64,000 bases of DNA from the NCBI RefSeq assembly GCF_028369135.1, contig NZ_JAPWHW010000011.1, positions 62,001 to 126,000 of the forward strand, given 5' to 3'. A model generated the notes under the pieces. The model had not been told where the DNA came from. It worked only from the letters and a program-made list of their open reading frames with translations, and made no database searches. This stretch comes from Roseovarius sp. ZX-A-9 (GTDB taxonomy: Bacteria; Pseudomonadota; Alphaproteobacteria; Rhodobacterales; Rhodobacteraceae). Shown one piece after another: positions 37,070-45,648 of this stretch; positions within the stretch are counted from its first letter, which is position 1, and every line of letters begins with the position of its first letter. The translations under genes and the position numbers were made by a program.

Positions 37070-37543
37070 TATAATTTTGGTAAGTTATTAAAAACAAATA
37101 TTAATTCCGTGGGCGCAAATATCTCTATCCACCTAAATACCTACCTTTTCAGGCGTGCTTGATACGATCCTGCTGAGATCAGGAATCGACAAGGGCAATA
37201 GGGAAAGCGCGCGGAATCCTGTAAATATTTGCAAGCAACGCCTTCAGTTCGGTGTTCAAGCGAGCGAGTGACAAATCATCTCCTATGCAAGCTTCAATGC
37301 AGGTCAGACGCGTCAGTCGAGAGCTCATCCTTTGAGTGTTTTACTCTCCGGTAAACCCGGGGCGGTTCAGACCTGCGGCGGCGCGGCATGCATCGCGAGT
37401 GTCCGGTCACTCAGATCGACATCACCGGCCCGGAGCGGCCTTTCGTCGCTTGCTCAAGATGCTGCGACCGCATCCCGCTTTGCGGACATTGGCTTTCGTG
37501 ATCAGTGCTTCTATCATCTACCGCAGATCAAAGAGGTATTCAG
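37070..37543. other. Intergenic region downstream of tRNA-Thr
   Basis: This 474-bp gap is AT-rich for the first 100 bp and GC-rich later. I see no supported gene, no direct repeat of the tRNA 3' end and no obvious attachment site. The downstream part must contain the promoter of the small gene at 37544. Confidence 0.4.
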
Positions 37544-37810
37544 ATGGAACGCGAACCCAACCTTGTCATTTCCAGCGGCTCGCAGCGCATCGTTGATGAT
37601 GGGGTGCCATTCAAGGTGGACATCTACAAACTCGAAGGCGGGAACGGTTGGTCGCTGGAAGTTGTGACCGAAGACGGGACATCCATTGTCTGGGACGATC
37701 TCTTTGAAGACGACCGTGCCGCATTCGAGGAGGCAATCAGCACCATTCGCAGTGAAGGCGCAGTCGCTTTCGCCAACGGTGGTTCAAACGTCGTCCCGTT
37801 TAAGCAGTAG
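37544..37810 (+). CDS. Small conserved hypothetical protein
   Basis: The 88-residue acidic protein begins at an ATG with AAGAGG upstream. The sequence alternates strands and helices (FKVDIYKLEGGNGWSLEVV, SIVWDDLFEDDRAAFEEAISTI), a compact alpha/beta fold with no signal peptide. I do not recognise a family. It is the last GC-rich gene before the accessory region. Confidence 0.65.
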   Translation: MEREPNLVISSGSQRIVDDGVPFKVDIYKLEGGNGWSLEVVTEDGTSIVWDDLFEDDRAAFEEAISTIRSEGAVAFANGGSNVVPFKQ

Positions 37811-38025
37811 GCGAACGGCCCTCTGCTGACATTCGAACTTGATCATGTCATGACCGGTCCCCAGCGCTCAAAGCGGACGCCCATTCCTGGCGCAGCGTAG
37901 CGCTAAATCCACCCCCCCCCTAGGCCCCACTATCGCGGAACCAAGATTGCCTAGCGCAATCCTCGAACGGAGAATGCCGTGGGAGAGGCCACCGGCCTAC
38001 TCAGGCTCGCACCGCGATCGTGGGG
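37811..38025. other. Gap at the left boundary of the accessory region
   Basis: The 215 bp include an unusual C homopolymer run around 37910-37920 and short decayed-looking sequence. No gene is supported. Gene content and base composition change here. Confidence 0.4.
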
Positions 38026-39444
38026 TTAGACTTCATGCTCGGTAGTAGCCAGTTCTACAATGTGCTTGTCTAGGTTCGACATGTTCACGAAACTGCATTT
38101 CTCGCGGAAAACAGATTGTGTTACAGAGTATGCATCTTGGTTTCCGCTTTGCAGGTTGGAGGCAGCTCCCCACCATGCTACGCCGCGATCGTTTTGGAGG
38201 CGGAACGCGACGTAATTAGCCAAGGCACCTTGGTTTACGCCTTGGTTTTTGGCGACAATTTTCACATTTCTTTTAATGAATGGAATCTTGCCAGATGAAG
38301 CGAGTATAACCTGATTATATAGCTCTTCAGCTCGTCCGTTAAGCAGGACGTTCCCTGCAAAATTGTTGGCGCTCAGTTCAATGTCGGCGTCCCGTCGTTC
38401 AGGCGCTGTTCCGTCGAGTTCAATCGCCTGAAAGTTCTGCTCTCCACGTTCGTCAGTTGCATGAAAGAGTTCATGCATCAAGTCGAACATCCAGCGACTT
38501 TCTTCTCGGTTTGATTGCTTGAGAACAATAGAGTTCCTACCCTTTATCCTCCAGCACCCACCGTGCAGACGAATCGAATCGCTGAGCGGGATGACCGGAA
38601 TACCGAGATCCCAGACATATTCCAGACAATTCTGTAAGTTCATCTCTCCTCTTGAGAGAATGTCGGCATTTACATCTTTCCAGTTTTCGGAGGGTTGAAC
38701 TACTGCCGAAGTTGCCGCGTCCGCGACGATTTCCGCGACAGTGTATGCATATTGGGCATACGCCTTCACTCTATCTTCGTCAGCATTCTTTGGAAGCTTG
38801 AATCTTGCGTAGCGAAGGCCATCGCAAGAAAAGTTTCGAGTATCCAGCGTGCCATCGCCGCCAATCCCGACGCCCCAGATTCGCTCTAAAAACGCTGACG
38901 CTTTATCCAGAAGATCAGCAATACTATTTTCAACATCAGGGCAAAGCCTCTTCTGAATGAACTTAGCGTCAATCCCGATTTTTTTCAGGGATCGCACGTT
39001 TCCTTCAGCTTTTTTCTCGAATGAGATTTTCTCGCTGACAGATACATCTAGGGCTTTAGCGACCTTTATAAGCTGCTCAAATTTGGCCTTGTGGTAATCA
39101 TCTTCTTCCCACCTCTGTATCTGCTGCGGGGCTACGTTCGCTAATTTGGCGAGATCTTTTTGCGTAAGGTTCTTCGCGATCCTCGCCTTTATTAAGCCGA
39201 TAGGCAGCTCCTCGAGAGATTTCACTTCAATCTCGTTCATCTCTCCAGAGAGGAGTTCGTCATATTCGGCAATTTCTCGGCGCAGTGTTTCTGCTTGGCT
39301 TTTCAGTCCATTAATTTGCGCCTTCCACATGACCGGGTGTACACCTTCAGGCACGTCTTGGATTGCTTCCGATTTTTGGATCGCCTCTTCAAACTTAGTT
39401 AGTTCTGAGTTGGCAATCTTATACTGAAGTTGATTCTTAATCAT
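38026..39444 (-). CDS. XRE-family regulator with ImmA/IrrE metallopeptidase domain
   Basis: The 472-residue protein has a helical N-terminus (1-70), a helix-turn-helix at about 84-140 (KNLTQKDLAKLANVAPQQIQRWEE) and a C-terminal ImmA/IrrE zinc-peptidase domain. The latter has HELFH at 324-328 and the third-ligand region DIELSANNFAG near 356. ImmA/IrrE proteins cleave repressors or act as antitoxin-like proteases, and the layout resembles antitoxin-type XRE proteins of defence islands. The start (39442-39444) overlaps the end of the nucleotidyltransferase-like gene by 4 bp, so the two are one operon. The DNA is AT-rich compared with the left half. Confidence 0.88.
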   Translation of the reverse strand: MIKNQLQYKIANSELTKFEEAIQKSEAIQDVPEGVHPVMWKAQINGLKSQAETLRREIAEYDELLSGEMNEIEVKSLEELPIGLIKARIAKNLTQKDLAKLANVAPQQIQRWEEDDYHKAKFEQLIKVAKALDVSVSEKISFEKKAEGNVRSLKKIGIDAKFIQKRLCPDVENSIADLLDKASAFLERIWGVGIGGDGTLDTRNFSCDGLRYARFKLPKNADEDRVKAYAQYAYTVAEIVADAATSAVVQPSENWKDVNADILSRGEMNLQNCLEYVWDLGIPVIPLSDSIRLHGGCWRIKGRNSIVLKQSNREESRWMFDLMHELFHATDERGEQNFQAIELDGTAPERRDADIELSANNFAGNVLLNGRAEELYNQVILASSGKIPFIKRNVKIVAKNQGVNQGALANYVAFRLQNDRGVAWWGAASNLQSGNQDAYSVTQSVFREKCSFVNMSNLDKHIVELATTEHEV

Positions 39445-39881
39445 GGTAGGGATCCAAGGTCTATCGCCACAATGCCCTTCGTTCTTCCGTCTTTAGTTTT
39501 TTGAAAAAACGAAAGATACGGTTCGCCGAACGCTGTCGCGCTTCCTTCGGCAGGGAATGCCTCGCCGAAATACTTTGCCTTCTGAGCCGCTCGATCATTG
39601 TCGAAATCCAAGAAAACAGGATCTAGGCTTTTAGGATCGATTCCAACCAACGAATAGCAAGCGTCCCAATCGCTAGGATTTGCTTTCTTGGTCACAAAAC
39701 TGCCGTCGAGGTAGAGCGTCGTAGCTCCTGCAGCGCGCAAGCTATAACAAGCATCGAGTAGCCCCCCCATCAACTGCTTTCTTTTAGCGTTGTAAGCCAG
39801 AAGTTTCGTGGCTTCTGACCAGCTTAGCTTATGTACGCCTGCGGGTAGGCGCCCTGATACGCCACCGAACTTCAACGCCAT
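39441..39881 (-). CDS. Minimal nucleotidyltransferase-like protein, partner of the XRE/ImmA-IrrE protein
   Basis: The 146-residue protein contains LDGSFVTKKANPSDWDACY at 58-76, which fits the nucleotidyltransferase hG[GS]...Dh[DE]h pattern, with G60, S61, D71 and D73. This suggests a polymerase-beta-type NTase like those in MNT toxin-antitoxin modules or the DUF6932 group. It is the first gene of a two-gene operon with the XRE-protease. I infer a toxin-antitoxin or stress-sensing pair in which one protein modifies a target or partner by nucleotidylation; the role is not proved. Confidence 0.7.
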   Translation of the reverse strand: MALKFGGVSGRLPAGVHKLSWSEATKLLAYNAKRKQLMGGLLDACYSLRAAGATTLYLDGSFVTKKANPSDWDACYSLVGIDPKSLDPVFLDFDNDRAAQKAKYFGEAFPAEGSATAFGEPYLSFFQKTKDGRTKGIVAIDLGSLP

Positions 39882-40343
39882 GACAACTTATATGTTGTTT
39901 TGAGAAATTTTGTCAACCGGGACCTATCCTGTACACGAACATTCGTCTAACTGACGAGGTAATCCCTGCGGTCTTACGCATCATTTAGCGAACCGTTCGG
40001 CTTCACTTGGAGCATCAATCATGTATGCAAACTGGTTAGCCTACGCCGCGCCTGAAAACCATAGGTCGTCGCTAGTTTGATCGCCTAACTTCCTAAGTCA
40101 GATTCCTAGCAACTGTATCTTTCAAAAGTATCGGGGCTCCCATCGGTGCGCGAGATCCACAGGGCCGCTTGCGGCCGCGCCGCCGTTTCTCCGACATTTC
40201 GGCCATTGATGCTCGGCACAGCGAAGGTCTTGTGTGGATGGCTCCTGCATAGCAAGACATATTTGATCAGATTTGTGCATTTGTCAGAAGCAGTCATGTG
40301 TCCGGCCTGTTTGCGCGGTTTTGACCGCTGGCCCTGATGGGTT
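39882..40343. other. Gap between the nucleotidyltransferase gene and the IS110 element
   Basis: No gene is supported in this 462-bp stretch. The first part must hold the promoter of the minus-strand XRE operon. The later part (about 40140-40340) has mixed short frames and is likely flanking decayed sequence of the IS element. Confidence 0.35.
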
Positions 40344-40418
40344 CCGCAAACCAAGTCCCTTACAGCTTAGCGGGCAACTACGCCCGGGACCTTCGACGGG
40401 GTGTCTTGGTTTTGGCGG
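40344..40418. other. Structured non-coding segment downstream of the IS110 transposase
   Basis: AAACCAAG (40348-40355) pairs with CTTGGTTT (40405-40412), flanked by CCGC/GGCGG, and GTCCC pairs with GGGAC inside. It lies 55 bp beyond the transposase stop. In the IS1111 subgroup the guide (seek/bridge) RNA is encoded downstream of the transposase, so this is one of two candidate places. Confidence 0.35.
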
Positions 40419-40472
40419 CAGACTTATGCACCATCATCTCGCGGGTCTTGCTACCTCGTTGTTCTTCCTCCT

Positions 40473-41492
40473 TCAGGCAGTGTGCGGTGTATATGGTTCG
40501 TTGCGGGTCAGAACGGCCCAGACGATCCGTGCTGTCTTGTTGGCCATCGCAACAGTCGCCAAACGCGCAGGTTTTCGTTCCAAGAGTGACGTCAGCCATT
40601 TACTTGCGCGTTCCGGGTGCGACTTGGTTTGTCGGACGAGCGATGTCATGCCAACAACGAGCAACGATCGTAAGTATTGATCACCCATCTTTGTAATTCG
40701 CCCAAGCTTCTCTTTGCCACCGCTGGACTTGTTCGCAGGCGTCAAACCCAGCCAAGCTGCAAATTCCCGGCCATTACTGAACTGATGGCCGTCACCAATG
40801 CTGGCGATAATCGCCGACGCCGTGACAGCGCCAACACCTGGAATGGTGCGCAACAATCGCACCCGCGCATCTTCCTTGGCGACCTGCTTCAGGCGGTCTT
40901 CGTACCAGCGGACCCGAGCATGCAGTGCCATGAGATGTTCGCTGAGATTGTGGATCACTTCGTTCGCGATATCAGGCAAGCCCAAAATCTCGCCAGCCAA
41001 TATGTCCTCTGCAAACCCAATAACCCGAGCGAGACCTCTGGCGATATACACGCCAAATTCGGCGACCATTCCGCGTTGACCATTGATCAGTTGGGTTCGT
41101 TGGCGAACCAATAGGTTCCGCGCACGATGGACCGACAATAGCGATTGTTGTTCGACGGTCTTGATGGCCACAAATCGCATCGTGGGACGGGTCACTGCCT
41201 CACAAATGGCCTCCGCATCAATCGCGTCAGACTTGCCGCGCTTTACGTATGGCTTCACATAAATCGGTGGGATCAGCCGAACATCATGACCAAGCTCTGT
41301 CAGCTCACGTCCCCAATGATGCGCACTGCTACAGGCCTCCATACCAATCAAGCAGGGTTCAAGCTTTGAGAAAAAGGACAACAACTGCGCCCGTCTCAAA
41401 GGTCGATTGAAGGCAACCTCGTCGTCTTTCGTGATCCCGTGAACTTGGAAAACGTTCTTGGCCAGATCAAGGCCGATTGTGGTAACTTGCAT
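40473..41492 (-). CDS. IS110/IS1111-family transposase
   Basis: The 339-residue protein has the DEDD-type RuvC-like N-terminal domain (IGLDLAKNVFQVHG, CLIGMEACSSAHHW, KSDAIDAEAICEA). Its C-terminal Transposase_20 domain has LLRTIPGVGAVTASAI and the catalytic-serine region AWLGLTPANKSSGGKEKLGRI. It is full-length and probably active. It recombines circular element DNA into targets using a guide RNA encoded by the element. The ATG is at 41490-41492; the ribosome-binding site lies within a strong hairpin. Confidence 0.95.
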   Translation of the reverse strand: MQVTTIGLDLAKNVFQVHGITKDDEVAFNRPLRRAQLLSFFSKLEPCLIGMEACSSAHHWGRELTELGHDVRLIPPIYVKPYVKRGKSDAIDAEAICEAVTRPTMRFVAIKTVEQQSLLSVHRARNLLVRQRTQLINGQRGMVAEFGVYIARGLARVIGFAEDILAGEILGLPDIANEVIHNLSEHLMALHARVRWYEDRLKQVAKEDARVRLLRTIPGVGAVTASAIIASIGDGHQFSNGREFAAWLGLTPANKSSGGKEKLGRITKMGDQYLRSLLVVGMTSLVRQTKSHPERASKWLTSLLERKPARLATVAMANKTARIVWAVLTRNEPYTPHTA

Positions 41493-41493
41493 T

Positions 41494-41574
41494 GGGTGGC
41501 TCCTCCTATAAGCAGATATGAACATCTGCAGTATGGCGCATTGCGACGCCGGTTGGAGCAGGAGCCATCCACCC
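41494..41574 (-). ncRNA. Candidate IS110 leader RNA / structured 5' region
   Basis: GGGTGGCTCCT (41494-41504) pairs with AGGAGCC-AT-CCACCC (41560-41574), enclosing a second hairpin GCAGAT/ATCTGC (41512-41517, 41524-41529). The outer stem includes the AGGAGGAG ribosome-binding site of the transposase. In the IS110 subgroup the bridge RNA is encoded upstream of the transposase, so this may be that RNA, a translation-control hairpin, or both. Confidence 0.4.
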
Positions 41575-41581
41575 CATCAGC

Positions 41582-41640
41582 AATCCGCCCTCGGTGTTGA
41601 TGGTCGGGGGCCTTCACGGACGGCCCGAAGCTGCCCTTGA
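41582..41640. repeat. Degenerate dispersed repeat, copy B
   Basis: AATCCGCCCTCGGTGTTGAT at 41582 continues as in copy A (55299-55320) with 21 of 22 matches, and GAAGCTGCCCTT (41627-41638) is identical to 55441-55452. It looks like an internally deleted version of copy A. It adjoins the IS110 element. Confidence 0.7.
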
Positions 41641-41791
41641 TTGATGTCTTCGACGCCGCATCTCAGCATTCCAGAAGCAGACGCTGTTCCTAAATCCCGC
41701 TAGTGGCTACATTCAGTTTTTCCGTACGAACGAAGCTCTGATGCGCCACCGCTCGTGATGCGTAAATTGGAAAGCATTGCAGTCATAGGCG

Positions 41792-42916
41792 TCAAAATAT
41801 GCCTTCCAGAGCCTTCAAGCGTATGACCTCCTCAGCATCAATGATTTTCTTTGCTCTTTCCGCCTCTGAAGCACTTGGTTCGGGAAGTTCTGCGAGGTGG
41901 GCCCAGCGATCCATATTAGCTTGCAAAGACACTTCGTTTGCGAGCCCTCGCTTTCCTAGCACGCGAAGCATTTCATTCAATTCTGCGGAAAGTGGCTTTT
42001 CTTCGATGCGGCGCTTCGCTACCCAAAGTACCCCATCTACCAACTCCAGGCCTGCGCTTTCGTCGCCCGCTGTGAAAGTTGGCGGGACCTCCGGCATTTT
42101 CGACATGTCGAAACTGGGCATACCTGGACCAATTGCAAGATCATTACCTCTCATCCTGACGTAGATATCGGCCAATTCGCCCTGAGCACGGTTGAATTCG
42201 GTCTGACGGTCCACGACTATAGAGCGGATCTTCCGAGATTGCTTGTCTGACATTGTCGCCAACATGAACATCACCGACTGGAAGCCTATTAGGTTTGGCG
42301 AAATTTGGAGAGCACTGTCTTTGTTGCTCACACCATAGTCGATCTCGAAGGGATTTTCTGATGCCCAATGGAGGGCTCCAGAGATGATGTCGCGCGAACG
42401 TTCATCCGGGAGACGTCCGACCCTCCGTAAAAGGAGTGCGCACAGCTCCTTGAGCTGTGCGGCACACTTCGCAGGGTTTCGTTCTTGACGGGCTTTCCAA
42501 GCCATTTTCGCGAGGCCCTCATCGAACAGGTATGCTACCTTGTGCAATGAGACGAAGCGCAGTGGCGTCCAGTAATGTGACCACGACACGGCTTTATTGA
42601 TACCTGCATCAAACACTTGGTCAAAGAAGCTCATGATGGCGTGGTCAGGTTTTTGAACTCTCACCATCGAGAACCGAATGTCACGACTCGCGCAGAATTT
42701 CTTTATGTGCGGCGCTACTTCGGAAAGCCGAGCAACTCCGAGCTCAGTTGCATGCAAGCGTTCAACATCGAGTTTTGACCTAAGCTTTTTCAGCAGCGGT
42801 TCTGCAGTCACATCCAAGTTCGTCTTGCTTGAAAGAATACCGTAGTAGAGCGTCGGCTGGTTTGGGTCGAAAAGATTCGATCCTGTGTGCCCGCTTTCGT
42901 CAATGTAACTGTACAA
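41792..42916 (-). CDS. DUF3800 domain protein
   Basis: The 374-residue protein starts with MYSYIDESGHTG, the acidic opening strand of DUF3800, which is predicted to have an RNase H-like fold. The acidic residues D6 and E7 and later SIVVDRQTEFNRAQ fit the family. DUF3800 proteins are common in phage-rich and defence-rich regions; their activity is not well established and a nuclease is only a prediction. The C-terminus (about 290-374) is helical. It is alone on the minus strand with IS110 on one side and a long empty stretch on the other. Confidence 0.75.
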   Translation of the reverse strand: MYSYIDESGHTGSNLFDPNQPTLYYGILSSKTNLDVTAEPLLKKLRSKLDVERLHATELGVARLSEVAPHIKKFCASRDIRFSMVRVQKPDHAIMSFFDQVFDAGINKAVSWSHYWTPLRFVSLHKVAYLFDEGLAKMAWKARQERNPAKCAAQLKELCALLLRRVGRLPDERSRDIISGALHWASENPFEIDYGVSNKDSALQISPNLIGFQSVMFMLATMSDKQSRKIRSIVVDRQTEFNRAQGELADIYVRMRGNDLAIGPGMPSFDMSKMPEVPPTFTAGDESAGLELVDGVLWVAKRRIEEKPLSAELNEMLRVLGKRGLANEVSLQANMDRWAHLAELPEPSASEAERAKKIIDAEEVIRLKALEGIF

Positions 42917-43819
42917 TTTTTAGTTTCCTGTATGGCGCGTGACTTGATTGTGCGTAGCTAGCGGCAACCTTTTCAGGCCATTTTTCATTTGAGGCGTGAG
43001 GAACTCTTCCAAGCAGATTGGCTGGAATGTCCCTAGCACACCAGCTTGCTGATCTGAATAACTGCTTACAGCAACTTCGGGTGTTGATTACGGTAGCGCA
43101 GCGAACTTCCGCTATCCGCCCAACCATGTCGAGGACAGGTGCTCGACAGGAACAACCCCTTTCAAACATTGACCTTTTGTCACTTTGTGCCTCGGCGCGG
43201 CCCGCCATTCTGAAAATTCACTGAACTTGCGAAATCAATACTCAAGCGAACCACTGTATGCGGATAAGGCAATCGCTCAACAGGCTCGGTTCAAGGTGCC
43301 AGTTTATGGACCATAAAGATCACAAAAACATCAGAAAATTAAAGATTTGTTATCGAGATTGACTATCGAGCGGAGCGTGCATAGCCTTATCACCATGATG
43401 GTGTATGCAAATAATTTTCGGTTTCCTTTGCTAAACCGCCCGCTTCCCCGGGCGGTTTAGACGCGTCTGCGTCTGTGTAACCTTCCGGGGTTTTCCTTCA
43501 GTCCGGAAACGTGCCTCTAGCGATAATATCGCTTGCGACAAATGACGTTCAGCGTCGCCCTCTTCTTACAACGCGACCATCGACAGGCATCTTCCCAAAC
43601 ACTTCGCTCGTTGTTCACAAATCCTTGCGACCATTCCTGCAGCCGTCAGCCTTGTAGGCCATGCGTTTCGCGTATGAGAGCGCCACCAATATTCGGGGCT
43701 CATGTGGCCATATGCCCCCTCTCAGAGATGAATGCAGATGGCCCAGAAGATAATCCAAAAATTCCAAATGGTCATTTTTTCTTCCAAACTTTCAGACCTC
43801 CATTAAGGGAGCGAAATTC
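42917..43819. other. Long non-coding stretch with a strong hairpin
   Basis: This 903-bp region has no gene I can support. Open frames at 42900-43208 and 43533-43991 lack domains and overlap real genes. It holds the hairpin at 43432-43461 and a small hairpin near 43390-43410 (TATCACCATGATGGTGTA). Confidence 0.4.
43432..43461. repeat. Strong 12-bp hairpin in non-coding DNA
   Basis: CTAAACCGCCCG (43432-43443) and CGGGCGGTTTAG (43450-43461) are exact reverse complements with a CTTCCC loop. Neither side has a T-run and no gene ends nearby, so a terminator is not obvious. It might be part of a small RNA. Confidence 0.5.
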
Positions 43820-44554
43820 ATGGCTAAGGTTCCAACATCCCGGGTCGACAAGCTGCTTTCATCTATGGGCTACGGCTCGCGCAAAGACATCGCACGCATG
43901 GCAAAGGTTGGTGGTATCACTCTCGACACTGCCCCACTCTTGGACGCCACCAAACGTATTCCTGTCACTCCAGATCTGTCAACCCGCATGAGGATATGCG
44001 GCGAGACTCTCGATCCTCTCGCGCCTATGATTATCCTATTAAACAAGCCTGTAGGCATGACCTGCTCTCACAAGGATGGCGGCGCATTGGTGTTTGACAT
44101 CCTCCCTAGCCGATGGAAGTCACGTAATCCCAGGGTCTCAACTGTCGGCCGCTTGGACAAAGACACGTCTGGCCTGTTATTGCTAACGGATGACGGTGAT
44201 CTGTTGCACCATGTCACCAGCCCTAAGCGCCGCGTTGAAAAAACCTATCGGGTCAAGCTGGCCCGCCCGTTGAGGGGCACCGAAGGCGACCTATTTGCCT
44301 CGGGGCACTTGATGCTGGAGAACGAAGACAAGCCACTAGCTCCTGCTAAATTGGAAGTGATTTCAACAACCAAAGCTCTGCTAACTATTACCGAAGGCCG
44401 ATACCATCAGGTCCGCCGCATGTTTGCCGCCACTGGAAACCACGTTGAGGAATTGCACCGCGAGCGCGTTGGGGGCCTGAAACTCCCTGATGGTTTGGCG
44501 GTGGGTGAATGGTGGCATCTCAGCAAGGAAGATATTTTGTCTATTTTTCGATAA
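43820..44554 (+). CDS. rsuA: 16S rRNA pseudouridine synthase, RsuA-type
   Basis: The 244-residue protein has an N-terminal S4 RNA-binding domain (SRVDKLLSSMGYGSRKDIARMAKVG) and the RsuA/RluB-type catalytic domain. The latter has LLNKPVGMTCSHKDG, the catalytic Asp113 in TVGRLDKDTSGLLLL, KTYRVKLARPL and TEGRYHQVRRMFAATGNHVEELHRERVG. It probably converts U516 of 16S rRNA to pseudouridine. AAGGGAG precedes the ATG. Its coding style is less GC-rich than the left half, so it may have arrived with the island or been re-acquired. Confidence 0.92.
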   Translation: MAKVPTSRVDKLLSSMGYGSRKDIARMAKVGGITLDTAPLLDATKRIPVTPDLSTRMRICGETLDPLAPMIILLNKPVGMTCSHKDGGALVFDILPSRWKSRNPRVSTVGRLDKDTSGLLLLTDDGDLLHHVTSPKRRVEKTYRVKLARPLRGTEGDLFASGHLMLENEDKPLAPAKLEVISTTKALLTITEGRYHQVRRMFAATGNHVEELHRERVGGLKLPDGLAVGEWWHLSKEDILSIFR

Positions 44555-44689
44555 CTTAAGTCGATCATGCGTGATTTTGCTAAGGTTACTATATGCGCAG
44601 TGCTGACTTTGATGCTCAACGCTGAAACGATGACCTGCACAGATTTAGTTGAAAGGCCACTTTTGCCTGCCTGATGCGTAACTGTTGAA

Positions 44690-44739
44690 TGTCACTGAGA
44701 ACTGCCCCGGTAGCCCCCTAAAATTGTCACTGAGAATTG
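44690..44739. repeat. Tandem IS21-like terminal repeats (suspected remnant)
   Basis: TGTCACTGAGAACTG (44690-44704) and TGTCACTGAGAATTG (44725-44739) are direct repeats, 35 bp apart, with 14 of 15 matches. IS21-family ends typically carry several such repeats of this kind of sequence. No istA/istB is present here. It lies just beyond the broken end of the efflux adaptor gene. Confidence 0.45.
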
Positions 44740-44781
44740 ACGGCGTCTGAACACCGCCATGATATGCCGCCACTCAGGGCA

Positions 44782-45375
44782 TCACCAACTTTCGCGCGTT
44801 TCTCCAACCGTGCCGGAAATCGGCGCAGTGATCTTGGTTCGATCAAGCGCGATCTGCGCGGCTGATACCGTGACCTCAACGCTGTCTTGTTGTGCGGCCA
44901 GCGCGTCAAGCTCGGCCTTGTAGACATCAACTTCGGCCTGAGCTGCTTCAAGATCCTCTTTCGATACGTAGTCCGAGGTCACCAACTTTATCTGCCGGTC
45001 CAGCGTCCGTTTGGCCTTGACCAGACTGGCATTCTTGGCGGCGATCTGGGCCTTTATATTGGCTAGGTTCGCCTTCGCCGTCAGCACGGCATTCTGCTGG
45101 TCCTGACTGTCGATCTGCGCAATCAGGTCACCCTTCTCGACCTCGTCGCCAAGGGCGACCGCCAGTGTTTCGATCTGACCCGAGACCCGTGCGCCAACGC
45201 TGACCAATTGCTTGGCCTCCATCGTGCCCGACGCCAACACCGTCACTTCAACGGTGCCAACTCTGACATGAGCCGTCGTCGGAGGGGCCTCGGCTTCGTT
45301 CTGGGCCAAATAGAACCAGCCACCAACCGCGGCCAACAACAGCACAATCGGGATCGGGATGCGTAATGTTTTCAT
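44782..45375 (-). pseudogene. Truncated MacA/HlyD-type efflux adaptor
   Basis: The 197-residue frame has an N-terminal membrane anchor (IPIPIVLLLAAVGGWFYLA), the lipoyl half-motif VLASGTMEAKQLVSVGARVSGQI, an alpha-helical hairpin (residues about 75-170), and the start of the second lipoyl half (TKITAPISGTVGE). It then ends with TRESW. Periplasmic adaptors of this family are about 370-400 residues, so the beta-barrel and membrane-proximal domains are missing, as are the ABC/permease partner genes. The break lies near IS21-like repeats, suggesting a deletion or insertion. A shortened active product is unlikely. Confidence 0.75.
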
Positions 45376-45648
45376 AAAAGAAGGCCTTTCGGGCGGAAAC
45401 TATGGCAACAACTCGTTGTCAACGGCAGGTTTGGGCCGTTCGCGTAGACCAGCTCGTAAACTCAAACCTGTATGGTTTCCAAAATTTTTAACGGACCTAT
45501 AGGCTCAACACCCAAGTGACTGGAAATGGTATTTATCTTGGCATACTACAACAGAAGGGTAAATTGCTGCGGCCGCAACCCATTATTGACCCATAGTCGG
45601 GTACGAGAAATTTCCCGCACCCAAAAGTCAGACCTTTTGGAACCTCGA

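Larger units (their letters stand above)
40344..41580 (-). mobile_element. IS110/IS1111-family insertion sequence (ends approximate)
   Basis: The element contains one transposase gene with structured non-coding DNA on both sides. IS110-type elements lack simple terminal inverted repeats and target duplications, so the ends cannot be set by eye. The right limit is put before the degenerate repeat copy at 41582-41640, and the left limit before the structured segment at 40344. Confidence 0.55.

Noticed and set aside
42900..43208. 102-codon minus-strand open frame upstream of DUF3800
   Set aside because: Cysteine- and serine-rich chance composition, no ribosome-binding site, overlaps the DUF3800 start.
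43533..43991. 152-codon plus-strand open frame
   Set aside because: It overlaps the start of RsuA in another frame and has no recognisable feature.
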